The notes under the pieces are model-generated. The model made no database searches. It had not been told where the DNA came from and saw only the letters and a program-made list of their open reading frames with translations. Positions 1-6,714 of a stretch of 17,068 nt of DNA are shown piece after piece. The position numbers were made by a program, and so were the translations under genes. Numbering within the stretch: the first letter of the stretch is position 1; every line of letters starts with the position of its first letter. The stretch is taken from contig JAGAPM010000256.1 of the NCBI GenBank assembly GCA_017623265.1, positions 1 to 17,068 of the forward strand. Direction: 5' to 3'. The stretch is from Lentisphaeria bacterium. GTDB taxonomy: Bacteria; Verrucomicrobiota; Lentisphaeria; Victivallales; UBA1829.

Positions 1-2
1 AA

Positions 3-143
3 ACGCTCTTCCAGACTGTGACCAATGCCGCTGCCGGGGCAGGGCGTCCGCTGCAGGTCTTTGACCGCACATTCCATGCGGTGGATCACCCCGCAATATT
101 CAATGAATCCCATTACCTCAAGTGTCTCTATGCCAAAGCGTAA
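3..143 (+). CDS. C-terminal end of an RlmI/YccW-like 23S rRNA (cytosine-5) methyltransferase (5' truncated by window)
   Basis: An open frame enters from the left edge and ends in TAA at 141-143, giving the last 46 residues of a protein. The tail contains AGRPLQVFDR, then AVDHP, and ends in HYLKCLYAKA. This resembles the C-terminus of E. coli RlmI (YccW), which has an AADHPV segment followed by a YFKGF-type ending. Members are class I SAM-dependent enzymes (COG1092) with an N-terminal PUA domain that methylate 23S rRNA. Only the tail is visible, so the SAM-binding motifs and exact substrate cannot be judged. The stop overlaps the chosen mutY start by 14 bases, suggesting co-transcription. The assignment rests on a short match recalled from memory. 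Confidence 0.6.
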   Translation, partial: TLFQTVTNAAAGAGRPLQVFDRTFHAVDHPAIFNESHYLKCLYAKA

Positions 144-1167
144 TGCCGAAAATAAGTTGTCGCTTCTGCCGGATCTTCTGCTGACGTGGTACGATTCCGC
201 AAAACGGGATCTGCCGTGGCGTCATGCCCCCGGACCCTACGAAGTCTGGGTATCGGAGATCATGCTCCAGCAGACCCGTGTGGAGACGGTGAAGGATTAC
301 TACAAACGCTTTCTTGCCGCGCTGCCCACCGTTGCCGATCTTGCCGCTGCCGATGAAGAACTGCTCATGAAGTTGTGGCAGGGGCTGGGTTATTACAGCC
401 GGGTGCGGAATATGGCGAAAGCCGCCCGGACGATTGTGGAGGAACACGGCGGACGCTTCCCCGATACCTTTGAGCCGCTCCGTGCCCTTTCCGGGATCGG
501 GGACTACACGGCGGGTGCGGTCCTTTCCATTGCCTTCGGCAAGCCTGAACCGGCGGTGGACGGCAACGTGGTGCGGGTCCTTGCCCGGATCACGGGACAG
601 GGCAGCGATGATCCCGTCTGCCGTGCCGACTTCAAAACCCGTTTGAAAGCGATCTATCCGGCGGAACGGTGCGGCGATTTCACCCAGAGTCTGATGGAGC
701 TTGGTGCCACGGTCTGCCTGCCAAACGGTGCGCCCCTGTGCGAACGGTGTCCGGTTGCGGCGATCTGTACAGCGTTACGGGAAGGGCGGATCGCAGAACT
801 GCCGGAGAAGAAGGCGAAAGCCGCCCGGAAGATCGTGAAAATGACCGTGCTGATCCTGGAAGATGGTTCCGGAAGGATCGCATTGAAGAAGCGTCCGGCG
901 GGCGGTCTGCTTGCCGGTTTGTGGGAGCTGCCCCATATCGACAACACAAAAACAGCGGCGGAATTGAAGACGGAACTGGCGGCGTATGCTCCGGTGTCCA
1001 TCAGAAAAGAGCGGGCGCAGAAACATATCTTCAGCCATATCGAGTGGCACATGCAGCCCTACCGGATCCGTTTCAACGGCACTCCCGCCCCCGATTGGCA
1101 GATGGTCACTGCCGATGACCTTATCAACGCCTACCCGCTCCCCGTGGCATTCAGCAAACTGCTCTGA
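130..1167 (+). CDS. mutY: A/G-specific adenine DNA glycosylase MutY
   Basis: MutY removes adenine mispaired with 8-oxoguanine and so prevents G:C to T:A mutations. The 345-residue product has the full family layout. The substrate-binding segment VWVSEIMLQQT carries the catalytic Glu43. A helix-hairpin-helix (LSGIGDYTAGAV, about 120-131) is followed by AVDGNVVRVLAR with catalytic Asp144. The 4Fe-4S loop reads C-x7-C-x2-C-x5-C from CLPNGAPLC; the seven-residue first gap is longer than the six in E. coli MutY but I recall it in other phyla. A NUDIX-like C-terminal domain follows from about residue 235. The frame is open further upstream, but that part overlaps the methyltransferase gene, so ATG at 130 is chosen. 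There is no strong ribosome-binding site, and expression probably depends on the overlapping upstream gene. Confidence 0.95.
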   Translation: MPKRNAENKLSLLPDLLLTWYDSAKRDLPWRHAPGPYEVWVSEIMLQQTRVETVKDYYKRFLAALPTVADLAAADEELLMKLWQGLGYYSRVRNMAKAARTIVEEHGGRFPDTFEPLRALSGIGDYTAGAVLSIAFGKPEPAVDGNVVRVLARITGQGSDDPVCRADFKTRLKAIYPAERCGDFTQSLMELGATVCLPNGAPLCERCPVAAICTALREGRIAELPEKKAKAARKIVKMTVLILEDGSGRIALKKRPAGGLLAGLWELPHIDNTKTAAELKTELAAYAPVSIRKERAQKHIFSHIEWHMQPYRIRFNGTPAPDWQMVTADDLINAYPLPVAFSKLL

Positions 1168-1171
1168 CAAT

Positions 1172-1189
1172 TCGGACTCATCGGACTCA
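1172..1189. repeat. 9-bp perfect tandem repeat just after mutY
   Basis: TCGGACTCA occurs twice head to tail, and TCG follows as the start of a third copy. It lies 5 bases after the mutY stop, exactly where sigma-like coding sequence on the other strand stops making sense. This suits a rearrangement or slippage junction. It could also be chance. Confidence 0.7.
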
Positions 1190-1239
1190 TCGCCGCGCTG
1201 GATCGCCTCAAGAAGTGATTTTTTTGTTGTGTACCCCAT
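1186..1239 (-). pseudogene. Possible 5' remnant of an ECF-like sigma factor gene
   Basis: Eighteen codons from ATG at 1239 read MGYTTKKSLLEAIQRGDE. The LLxxIxxGDE pattern is how sigma-70 family region 2 often begins, especially the ECF-type factors common in the PVC phyla, where GDE is followed by xxWxxFY. Here the next residues are SDESELSEQF and then antisense mutY sequence, so no sigma domain follows. A good promoter lies just upstream (1249-1276) and would start RNA about 3 bases before the ATG. I read this as the beginning of a gene whose remainder was deleted. The similarity covers only 18 residues, so chance resemblance is a real alternative. Confidence 0.3.
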
Positions 1240-1248
1240 AATACAGAT

Positions 1249-1276
1249 AATATATAGCCTTTCCCGCTGTTTTCAA
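1249..1276 (-). promoter_or_regulatory. Sigma70-type promoter reading toward mutY's 3' end
   Basis: On the minus strand, TTGAAA (1276-1271), a 16-base spacer and TATATT (1254-1249) make a near-consensus promoter. The predicted RNA start near 1242 is almost on top of the ATG at 1239, so any message would be leaderless or nearly so. If active, it would now make RNA antisense to mutY. Confidence 0.45.
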
Positions 1277-1301
1277 TTGTTTTTTATGACAATGCGGGAA
1301 A
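1260..1301. other. Stem-loop between convergent genes
   Basis: TTTCCCGC (1260-1267) pairs with GCGGGAAA (1294-1301), and an inner ATTGT (1276-1280) pairs with ACAAT (1289-1293), leaving an 8-base bulge on the left arm. It sits between the 3' ends of mutY and the minus-strand kinase gene, where a two-way terminator would be useful. Neither side has a T-run directly after the stem, so it is not a standard intrinsic terminator. It also overlaps the -35 element of the minus-strand promoter. Confidence 0.4.
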
Positions 1302-1354
1302 AAGCGTAAAATCTTGCAGCGGCACCGAAAAAAAGAAAGATTTTTCGCGGCTCT

Positions 1355-2143
1355 TTATTTCAGCTTTTTGTTGATCCGTGCGGTCAGTTTTGCGGCGGTC
1401 AAGCCGATCCGGGGATTGCCCTGCACATAGAGATCCGCTGCAAATTGCAGTTCCTCCGGCGTTGGGGCGAAGCATTGGAAAAATTTGATCAGATCATCCA
1501 GAAATGCCCGCCGGAGAAAGATCGCCGGAAGGAAATAAAAATAACAGGATGCAACGTCCAGCCAGAGACAATCCAGCGAGCCATCCTCTTTCCGTTTCAT
1601 AAGGATATTGTACGGTCGGAACGCCCGGTGATAACAGCCTGCTTTGTGCAGTTTTGCGATCAGAGGAATGTTGAACGCCAGAAAATCTTTCCGTGTCTGT
1701 GCATCTGCTGTTGCCAGCGCTCTCCCATCCTGATAACCTTCCGCAAAACGGGTCATGAGCCATGTTTTTTGCAGGACTGGCCCCCACTTGACTTCGCCGC
1801 CCGCCAGAAGCTGTACCAACGGAATGTTGAACGCATTCCGGAAGATTCGGTATTTGATCATCTCCCGCAGTCCGGAGGACTGGACAAACATATAGCGGAA
1901 TTTTTTATTCGGCCACCCGGTTTTGTACGCAACCGCCGTGCCGTCCGGCAGATCCAGCCGGTACACTTTTTTCCGGCGGGTCGCCCAAATGACTTTGCCG
2001 TATTTTTCGGGATCGCTCCGGAGATCGTCCAGAAGTTTCAGCATGGTGGGATCGGACCACGCCCAGGTATGGAACTTTTTGTATCCGAACTCACATTTTG
2101 TATCGATCATTGCTTTGATGACTTCCAGCATAGAATGCCTCAT
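1355..2143 (-). CDS. Kdo-kinase/WaaP-like protein, probable pseudokinase
   Basis: This 262-residue protein resembles the lipopolysaccharide kinase family (Kdo kinase/WaaP, a protein-kinase-like fold), which phosphorylates inner-core sugars of LPS at the cytoplasmic membrane. Visible features are a candidate ATP-binding lysine (VAYKTG, Lys74), the helix LIAKLHKAGCYH, the catalytic-loop equivalent HRAFRPYNIL (His172, Asn179), and LWLDVAS with the metal-binding Asp196. The usual catalytic Asp two residues after the His is Ala174 (codon GCG at 1624-1622), so kinase activity is doubtful. The start at 2143 overlaps the panE stop as ATGA and has GGAAGAA upstream; ATG at 2131 is an alternative. It is the last gene of the minus-strand run. 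Two related genes at 14036 and 14878 keep the Asp. It could be a scaffold or a decaying copy. Confidence 0.7.
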   Translation of the reverse strand: MRHSMLEVIKAMIDTKCEFGYKKFHTWAWSDPTMLKLLDDLRSDPEKYGKVIWATRRKKVYRLDLPDGTAVAYKTGWPNKKFRYMFVQSSGLREMIKYRIFRNAFNIPLVQLLAGGEVKWGPVLQKTWLMTRFAEGYQDGRALATADAQTRKDFLAFNIPLIAKLHKAGCYHRAFRPYNILMKRKEDGSLDCLWLDVASCYFYFLPAIFLRRAFLDDLIKFFQCFAPTPEELQFAADLYVQGNPRIGLTAAKLTARINKKLK

Positions 2144-3072
2144 TTCTTCCGGGTGATCAGTTTCATCAGGGCGTAGACCGTCTCCAGCATGGGGGCGGGA
2201 ACGCCGTTTTTGCGGGCGATCTTTACGGGAGAACCGACGATCGACTCCACTTCCAGCGGCCGGTTTGCATTGAAATCCTGCAGCATGCTGGGCTTGTATG
2301 CGGCGAATGCCCGTGTGTATTCGATCATATCCGTCACCGCCTGTTCCGGCAGATGGATCCCTTCGGACTCCGCAATGGCGCAGAGTTCCAGCATGATCCT
2401 GCGGATCAGATTCTCTGCGTTGTCCGTGGAGAGCATCACTGCCGAATCCGCATCGCCGCCCTACACAGAAACGGGGTTGAACGAGGCGTTCCAGAGCAGT
2501 TTGCGCCAGCGTTCCTCCTGAACATTTGCCACGATCTTTGTGGGAATATTTGCTGCATTGAAGGCATCCGCCAGCCATTGCAGTTTTGCGGTCTGCGGAT
2601 TGGATGCGGGGTATTCGCCGAAGAACAGTTTGCCGCCATCTGCATGGAGAACTGTTCCCGGTTCCGGACGGGATGCGCCCAGATAGGCGGCTGTGCTGAT
2701 GATCTCATTTTCCGGAAACGCCTCACGGAACGGTTCTTCATTGCCCAGACCGTTCTGGATGATGACAATGGTGGTGTTTCTGCCGACCGCGTGGGCGCAG
2801 AGAGCCGGCTGATCCAGCCCGTCTGTCACCTTGAGACAGACAAACAGGTAGTCCGGCTCGAAGTCCGGTTTTACGCCTGCTTTGAGGATGCGGGGGCGGA
2901 AAAAGAAATCGCCAAGCTGTTTGGAAAGGATCTGATAACCGCCCCGTGTGCTTGCAGCTTCGTAGTCCGAGCGTGCGGCGACGGCAATCTCCGCTTTGTC
3001 AGCGAGGCGCGAAGTATAAAACAACCCCAGTGCGCCGGGTCCGATCAACAGGATTTTTGGTCGATCCGTCAT
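2140..3072 (-). pseudogene. panE: Ketopantoate reductase interrupted by an in-frame TAG
   Basis: PanE reduces 2-dehydropantoate to pantoate with NADPH, in the pantothenate/CoA pathway. The frame begins at ATG 3072 with GGGAG 8 bases upstream, 16 bases after the yggS stop. It holds the nucleotide-binding GPGALG at the N-terminus, then WRKLLWNASFNP with the expected Lys191 and Asn195. Codon 204 (2463-2461) is TAG. The same frame then runs on without any shift for 106 codons to TGA at 2140, including SMLQDFNANRPLEVES with the expected catalytic-site Glu274. Apart from that codon the protein has the normal 310-residue length. The family usually has a hydrophobic residue at this spot, so one change such as TTG to TAG would explain it. 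A recent null mutation, a sequencing error and stop readthrough are all possible. Confidence 0.85.
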
Positions 3073-3088
3073 GGTCGTTTGCTCCCAT

Positions 3089-3772
3089 TCAACGTCTGCC
3101 GAAGATGGCAGTGCCGATCCGGACAATGGTTGCGCCTTCCAGGATCGCCTCCCGAAAATCGCCGCTCATGCCCATAGAAAGTTCCGGCAGTGTCTGCCCC
3201 AGTTCCCGTTCCATACGGTCCCGCAATTCCCGGACGCCGGAAAAAGTTTCCCGGAGCCGGGCTTCCGTGGCATCGAATTCCGCCATGGTCATGAGCCCGC
3301 GCAGATTCAGGTTTTTACAGAACATTGCTTTTTCAGCCAGTCGCAACGCTTCATCGGCACTCCGGATCCCGGACTTACTTTCTTCGCCGGTCCAGTTGAC
3401 TTCCAGCAGAATATTGAGCGTGCGGTTTGCCGCTTCCGCTCCGGCTTGCAGTTTGTTCAGCAGTTTTTCCGAGTCTACGGAGTGGACCCAGTGCGCCAGT
3501 TCCGCCGCCTTCGCCGCTTTGTTGCTTTGAAGATGACCGATGATGTGCCACTGGATGTCATCCGGCAGGACCGGCGCTTTTTCGACCAGTTCCTGAACCC
3601 GGTTTTCGCCGAACATGAATTGGTTGGCGGTCTCCCGCGCTTCTGCAATATCAGCGGCGGGAAATGTCTTGGAAACGGCGAGCAGCCGGACCGCATCGGC
3701 AGGGCGTCCGCCTGCAACGGCATATTCCGCAATTTTCGCACGGATCTGCGCAATGTTGTCAGCAATACTCAT
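3089..3772 (-). CDS. yggS: YggS/PROSC-family pyridoxal phosphate homeostasis protein
   Basis: The 227-residue product is a full-length member of the YggS/PLPBP family, single-domain PLP-binding TIM barrels that buffer PLP and affect amino-acid and keto-acid metabolism without a known catalytic reaction. The PLP-binding lysine is in LLAVSKT (Lys35). Other family signatures are FGENRVQEL, WHIIGHLQSNK, LSMGMSGDF and the phosphate-binding VRIGTAIFG at the C-terminus. The start ATG lies 4 bases after the upstream serine acetyltransferase stop and has no clear ribosome-binding site, suggesting translational coupling. Its position between a cysteine-synthesis gene and a pantothenate gene fits a metabolic operon. 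Confidence 0.95.
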   Translation of the reverse strand: MSIADNIAQIRAKIAEYAVAGGRPADAVRLLAVSKTFPAADIAEARETANQFMFGENRVQELVEKAPVLPDDIQWHIIGHLQSNKAAKAAELAHWVHSVDSEKLLNKLQAGAEAANRTLNILLEVNWTGEESKSGIRSADEALRLAEKAMFCKNLNLRGLMTMAEFDATEARLRETFSGVRELRDRMERELGQTLPELSMGMSGDFREAILEGATIVRIGTAIFGRR

Positions 3773-3776
3773 AGGA

Positions 3777-4727
3777 TCAGACCGGATTTTTGCGTGATTT
3801 ATTGATGGTCAGTTCGGGCGCGGCGATGGTGATCTTGGTTCCGGGTTCCGTGCCTTCTGTCAGCCACACGTTCCCGCCGATAACGGAATTTTTACCGATG
3901 GTAATCGCTCCCAGGATCGTGGCACCTGCATAGATCGTGACGCCGTCCTCGATGGTGGGATGGCGTTTTGCACCCTTGATGATCATGCCGCATGCGTCTT
4001 TCGGGAAAGAAAGTGCGCCCAGCGTAACACCCTGATAGATTTTGACATCGTTCCCCAGTTCTGCTGTTTCGCCGATAACCACACCGGTACCGTGGTCGAT
4101 GAAAACCCCTTTACCAAGTTTTGCACCGGGGTGAATATCGATTCCCGTAATGCGGTGGGCGTATTCGGTCATCATCCGGGGGATCATGGGGACCTTGAGC
4201 TGATAAAGTTTATGCGCGATCCGCTGGATCGTGATCGCTTTGACCCCGGGGTAGCTGAGGACGATCTCATCCAGCGAGCGTGCGGCAGGGTCGCCGGCGT
4301 ATGCCGCCTGAATATCCAGTTTCATGGATTCCCGGAGGGCGGGGATCGCTTCCAGCAGTTCCCGTGCGGCGGTAGCGGCTTCTGCATGGCAGTCGCAATC
4401 TTTTTTGCCGCTGTTTTTGCAGTTGAAGAGATATGCCCGGAGGAAAAGACTGTTCAGTGTCATGTTGAGGCTGGTCACGATCTCACCGACCGTATAGCGG
4501 AGTGTAGACGGAGAATGAGCCTCCCGCTCGGCATAACCGGGGAAGATCAGCTCCAGCAGACCGTTGAGTGCTTTGAGGATTTCGGATTCCCGGGGCAGAT
4601 TGTTGCGGTCGTTACGGTTGACCGCAATATCATCGGCATAGCTTTCAAAAATTTTACTGATCAGCGGTTCAATAAAGGAATCGCTTTGCATATTGTCATG
4701 TTTTTTGCAGTTTGTGCAGTGGGACAT
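3777..4727 (-). CDS. cysE: Serine O-acetyltransferase (long form)
   Basis: This enzyme acetylates serine with acetyl-CoA, the first step of cysteine synthesis. The 316-residue protein has an alpha-helical N-terminal domain and a C-terminal left-handed beta-helix. The signature DIHPGAKLGKGVFIDHGTG contains Asp197 and His212, 15 apart like the catalytic pair of E. coli CysE, followed by VVIGETAELG and YQGVTLGALSF. It is longer than E. coli CysE (273 aa), like the EpsC-type long forms. The start at 4727 is chosen because GGAGAA lies about 8 bases upstream; ATG at 4751, overlapping the yicC stop as ATGA, is the alternative. Unusual for the family, as far as I recall, are a CTNC motif at the N-terminus (Cys4, Cys7) and a second cysteine group (Cys103, Cys111, Cys113). 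Confidence 0.92.
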   Translation of the reverse strand: MSHCTNCKKHDNMQSDSFIEPLISKIFESYADDIAVNRNDRNNLPRESEILKALNGLLELIFPGYAEREAHSPSTLRYTVGEIVTSLNMTLNSLFLRAYLFNCKNSGKKDCDCHAEAATAARELLEAIPALRESMKLDIQAAYAGDPAARSLDEIVLSYPGVKAITIQRIAHKLYQLKVPMIPRMMTEYAHRITGIDIHPGAKLGKGVFIDHGTGVVIGETAELGNDVKIYQGVTLGALSFPKDACGMIIKGAKRHPTIEDGVTIYAGATILGAITIGKNSVIGGNVWLTEGTEPGTKITIAAPELTINKSRKNPV

Positions 4728-4747
4728 GTTGTGTTCTCCGTGTGGGA

Positions 4748-5650
4748 TCATTCAATGTTCTGGACCTGTTCGCGGATTTTCTCCAGCTCGGTCTTCATGA
4801 TGACGATAAGAGGAGAGATCTCGGCGCAGGCGGCTTTATTGCCCAGCGTATTGATCTCGCGGAAGGTTTCCTGGACCATGAAATCGAGCTGCCGTCCTAC
4901 AGCTTCCTGTTTGCCGGAGGAAAGGATCTGATCCCAGTTCAGGAAATGACTGCGGAGGCGGGTGACTTCTTCTGTGACATCCAGTTTATCGGCGTAAAGG
5001 ACCAGTTCCCGCAGGAGGCGGTCGTCATCAGCGGCGACAGCAGCGTTGGCAGGCAGATCCAGTTCTTTGAGGCGCCCCAGCAGTTTTTCGTATTGTTTCT
5101 GCGGAAGAGCAGATGCCAGCGGAACGATCTTATCCAGTGTGTCTTTCAGAATGGCAAGACGCAGGGTAATATCTTTTGCCAGTTCAGCGCCTTCTGTTTC
5201 TCTGGACCGGACAAGATTGGCAACAGCTTCAGCTGTGATATCCGCAAGAAGTTTTGCGGTGCTTTCTTCGTCGAATGCGGCAGGATCAGCCTGAACCACG
5301 CCGGGGAGAGCAAGGATATCCGCCATATTGATTTTCTGATCCGTCAAACTGCATTCTTCTGCCAGTTGCCGTGCAGCCCGGACCAGTTTTTTTGCCAGTT
5401 CCGAATTGACCGTGCAATTTGCTTTCGGGGCGAGACCTTCCAGAGATGCCACCCGTACCAGAACAGAACCGCGGCTGACTTTTTCACCGATGATCCTGCG
5501 CAAGTCCGTTTCCATGAAAGCGACATCATGGGGAAGGGAAAGTTTCAGTTCAAATTGTTTGCGGTTGATGGAAGAGATCTCTACGGAAAAACCGATTCCT
5601 TTTGCGGGATCAGCCCCTTGAGCTCTCCCGAATCCTGTCATGCTTCTCAT
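4748..5650 (-). CDS. yicC: YicC-family endoribonuclease
   Basis: The 300-residue product shows the YicC hallmarks: MRSMTGFGRA at the N-terminus, the VEISSINRKQFEL segment, an acidic, helical middle, and the C-terminal DUF1732 part with QLDFMVQETFREINTLGNK and the closing REQVQNIE. E. coli YicC is an endoribonuclease implicated in decay of the small RNA RyhB; the substrate here is unknown. The ATG at 5650 is chosen over an in-frame TTG at 5680, because MRSMTGFG is the usual start and AAGGAA lies about 9 bases upstream. The gap to the upstream lipoprotein gene is 26 bases. Confidence 0.95.
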   Translation of the reverse strand: MRSMTGFGRAQGADPAKGIGFSVEISSINRKQFELKLSLPHDVAFMETDLRRIIGEKVSRGSVLVRVASLEGLAPKANCTVNSELAKKLVRAARQLAEECSLTDQKINMADILALPGVVQADPAAFDEESTAKLLADITAEAVANLVRSRETEGAELAKDITLRLAILKDTLDKIVPLASALPQKQYEKLLGRLKELDLPANAAVAADDDRLLRELVLYADKLDVTEEVTRLRSHFLNWDQILSSGKQEAVGRQLDFMVQETFREINTLGNKAACAEISPLIVIMKTELEKIREQVQNIE

Positions 5651-5676
5651 GGCGGGTGATTCCTTTTTGCTTTGTT

Positions 5677-6591
5677 TCAAAATACCAGATTTCCACCGAA
5701 CACAGAGCCGGTTTCCTTGCCGGAATTTCCGCGAACCGCCTGCCGTTCCGGGGGGTGGACCATTTTTCCCGGATCGGAGCTGAATGTTTTTTCAATGGCA
5801 GCGATTTCTTTTTCGCTGAGGGTATTCTTTTTCAAATTTTCAGTCGTGAGATACTGTACCGTATGGGGCTGCCACTTGTTCAGCGAACCGAACCGGGAGA
5901 AACCGGAGACCACGATCATGGATGAGGAGTCATCCGCCTTCCACACCAGAGAAAGCTGTGTCAGGATGATCTCGTCTGCAGATTTTGCTTTTTCGTCTGC
6001 AAGATAAGCTTCCAGCGGGGTCATATTTTCCTTATCCGCAGCAAACTGCATTACCACGGGGATTTTTGTATAGAAGACTTCCGGCTCGGAAAAACGGATC
6101 CGGTTGATCTCCGGCCGGGTGATTTCCGGCAGTGTGGTGACAGCGAAAGAAACAGCAGCGCTTTTTGCGGTGTTGTAGTCCACGTCTGCGGGAATGAAGT
6201 TTTTGAGGATCACCCGGAAGGGGGACCAGAACCGGAGACTCCGTTCTCCATCGCCCACAACGACTACTTTTGCATCCAGTCCGGGCGGAGCCCATACAAA
6301 GCAATGGTGCATGATATCCTGCCCGGGATCGATCGGGAAATGGGATGGTTTGACAAATTTGATGTGATCCATATCGGTATGGGGCATGACCTGCCGTTCA
6401 AAAATCAGGTCGCTGTAAAGTTCCGGCTGGGTGAACCGGATGAAATGGCGCTGGTTTTCATCCAGCCCTTTCAGATTTTCCAGTGCATACTCTCTTGCTT
6501 TATCGACAGCCATTCCAGTGTAATCCGGCGTATTGCATCCGGCGAAGGGAATTGCCAGAGCCACGGCAATGATCAAAAACATGTATCGCAT
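5677..6591 (-). CDS. Orphan lipoprotein with an internal duplication
   Basis: I do not recognise this 304-residue protein. It begins with a short lipoprotein signal peptide, MRYMFLIIAVALAIPFAGC, with the lipobox at FAGC and the lipidated Cys19, so it should be anchored at the envelope. The rest looks like two tandem units of about 115 residues. IRFTQPE (51-57) recurs as IRFSEPE (165-171). A V-W pair followed 18-19 residues later by SLxxWxPxxV occurs at 99-127 and again at 216-245, with a VVVxG strand in between. The C-terminal 40 residues look disordered. GAAAGG sits 8 bases before the ATG, and a promoter lies at 6639-6667, so this is the first gene of the minus-strand run. No function is proposed. 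Confidence 0.85.
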   Translation of the reverse strand: MRYMFLIIAVALAIPFAGCNTPDYTGMAVDKAREYALENLKGLDENQRHFIRFTQPELYSDLIFERQVMPHTDMDHIKFVKPSHFPIDPGQDIMHHCFVWAPPGLDAKVVVVGDGERSLRFWSPFRVILKNFIPADVDYNTAKSAAVSFAVTTLPEITRPEINRIRFSEPEVFYTKIPVVMQFAADKENMTPLEAYLADEKAKSADEIILTQLSLVWKADDSSSMIVVSGFSRFGSLNKWQPHTVQYLTTENLKKNTLSEKEIAAIEKTFSSDPGKMVHPPERQAVRGNSGKETGSVFGGNLVF

Positions 6592-6638
6592 AAAATAAAC
6601 CTTTCTTCCGTTTACTGTGAAAATTTTATAATTTAGAT

Positions 6639-6667
6639 AATATAGTGCAGGGAATGCAGGAGTGCAA
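6639..6667 (-). promoter_or_regulatory. Promoter of the lipoprotein-yicC-cysE-yggS-panE run
   Basis: On the minus strand TTGCAC (6667-6662), a 17-base spacer and TATATT (6644-6639) form a good sigma70-like promoter. The predicted RNA start near 6632 gives a leader of about 40 bases before the lipoprotein ATG. No intrinsic terminator is visible after the upstream kinase gene, so read-through from it is possible. Confidence 0.6.
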
Positions 6668-6714
6668 GGGACTGGAACAACTTTTTTTGCTGAAAAGCGT
6701 CAGGGACGGGACTT

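Noticed and set aside
775..1185. Continuation of the sigma-like minus-strand frame through mutY (to 154 codons in all)
   Set aside because: From 1185 on, the translation no longer resembles a sigma factor and is simply antisense to mutY; only the first 18 codons are of interest.
2353..3177. A 274-codon plus-strand frame opposite panE
   Set aside because: The minus strand carries clear ketopantoate reductase motifs on both sides of the TAG, so this is a shadow of it.
3960..5659. Two long overlapping plus-strand frames opposite cysE and yicC
   Set aside because: Both are antisense to well-identified conserved genes; their translations are rich in Phe and Cys without recognisable domains.
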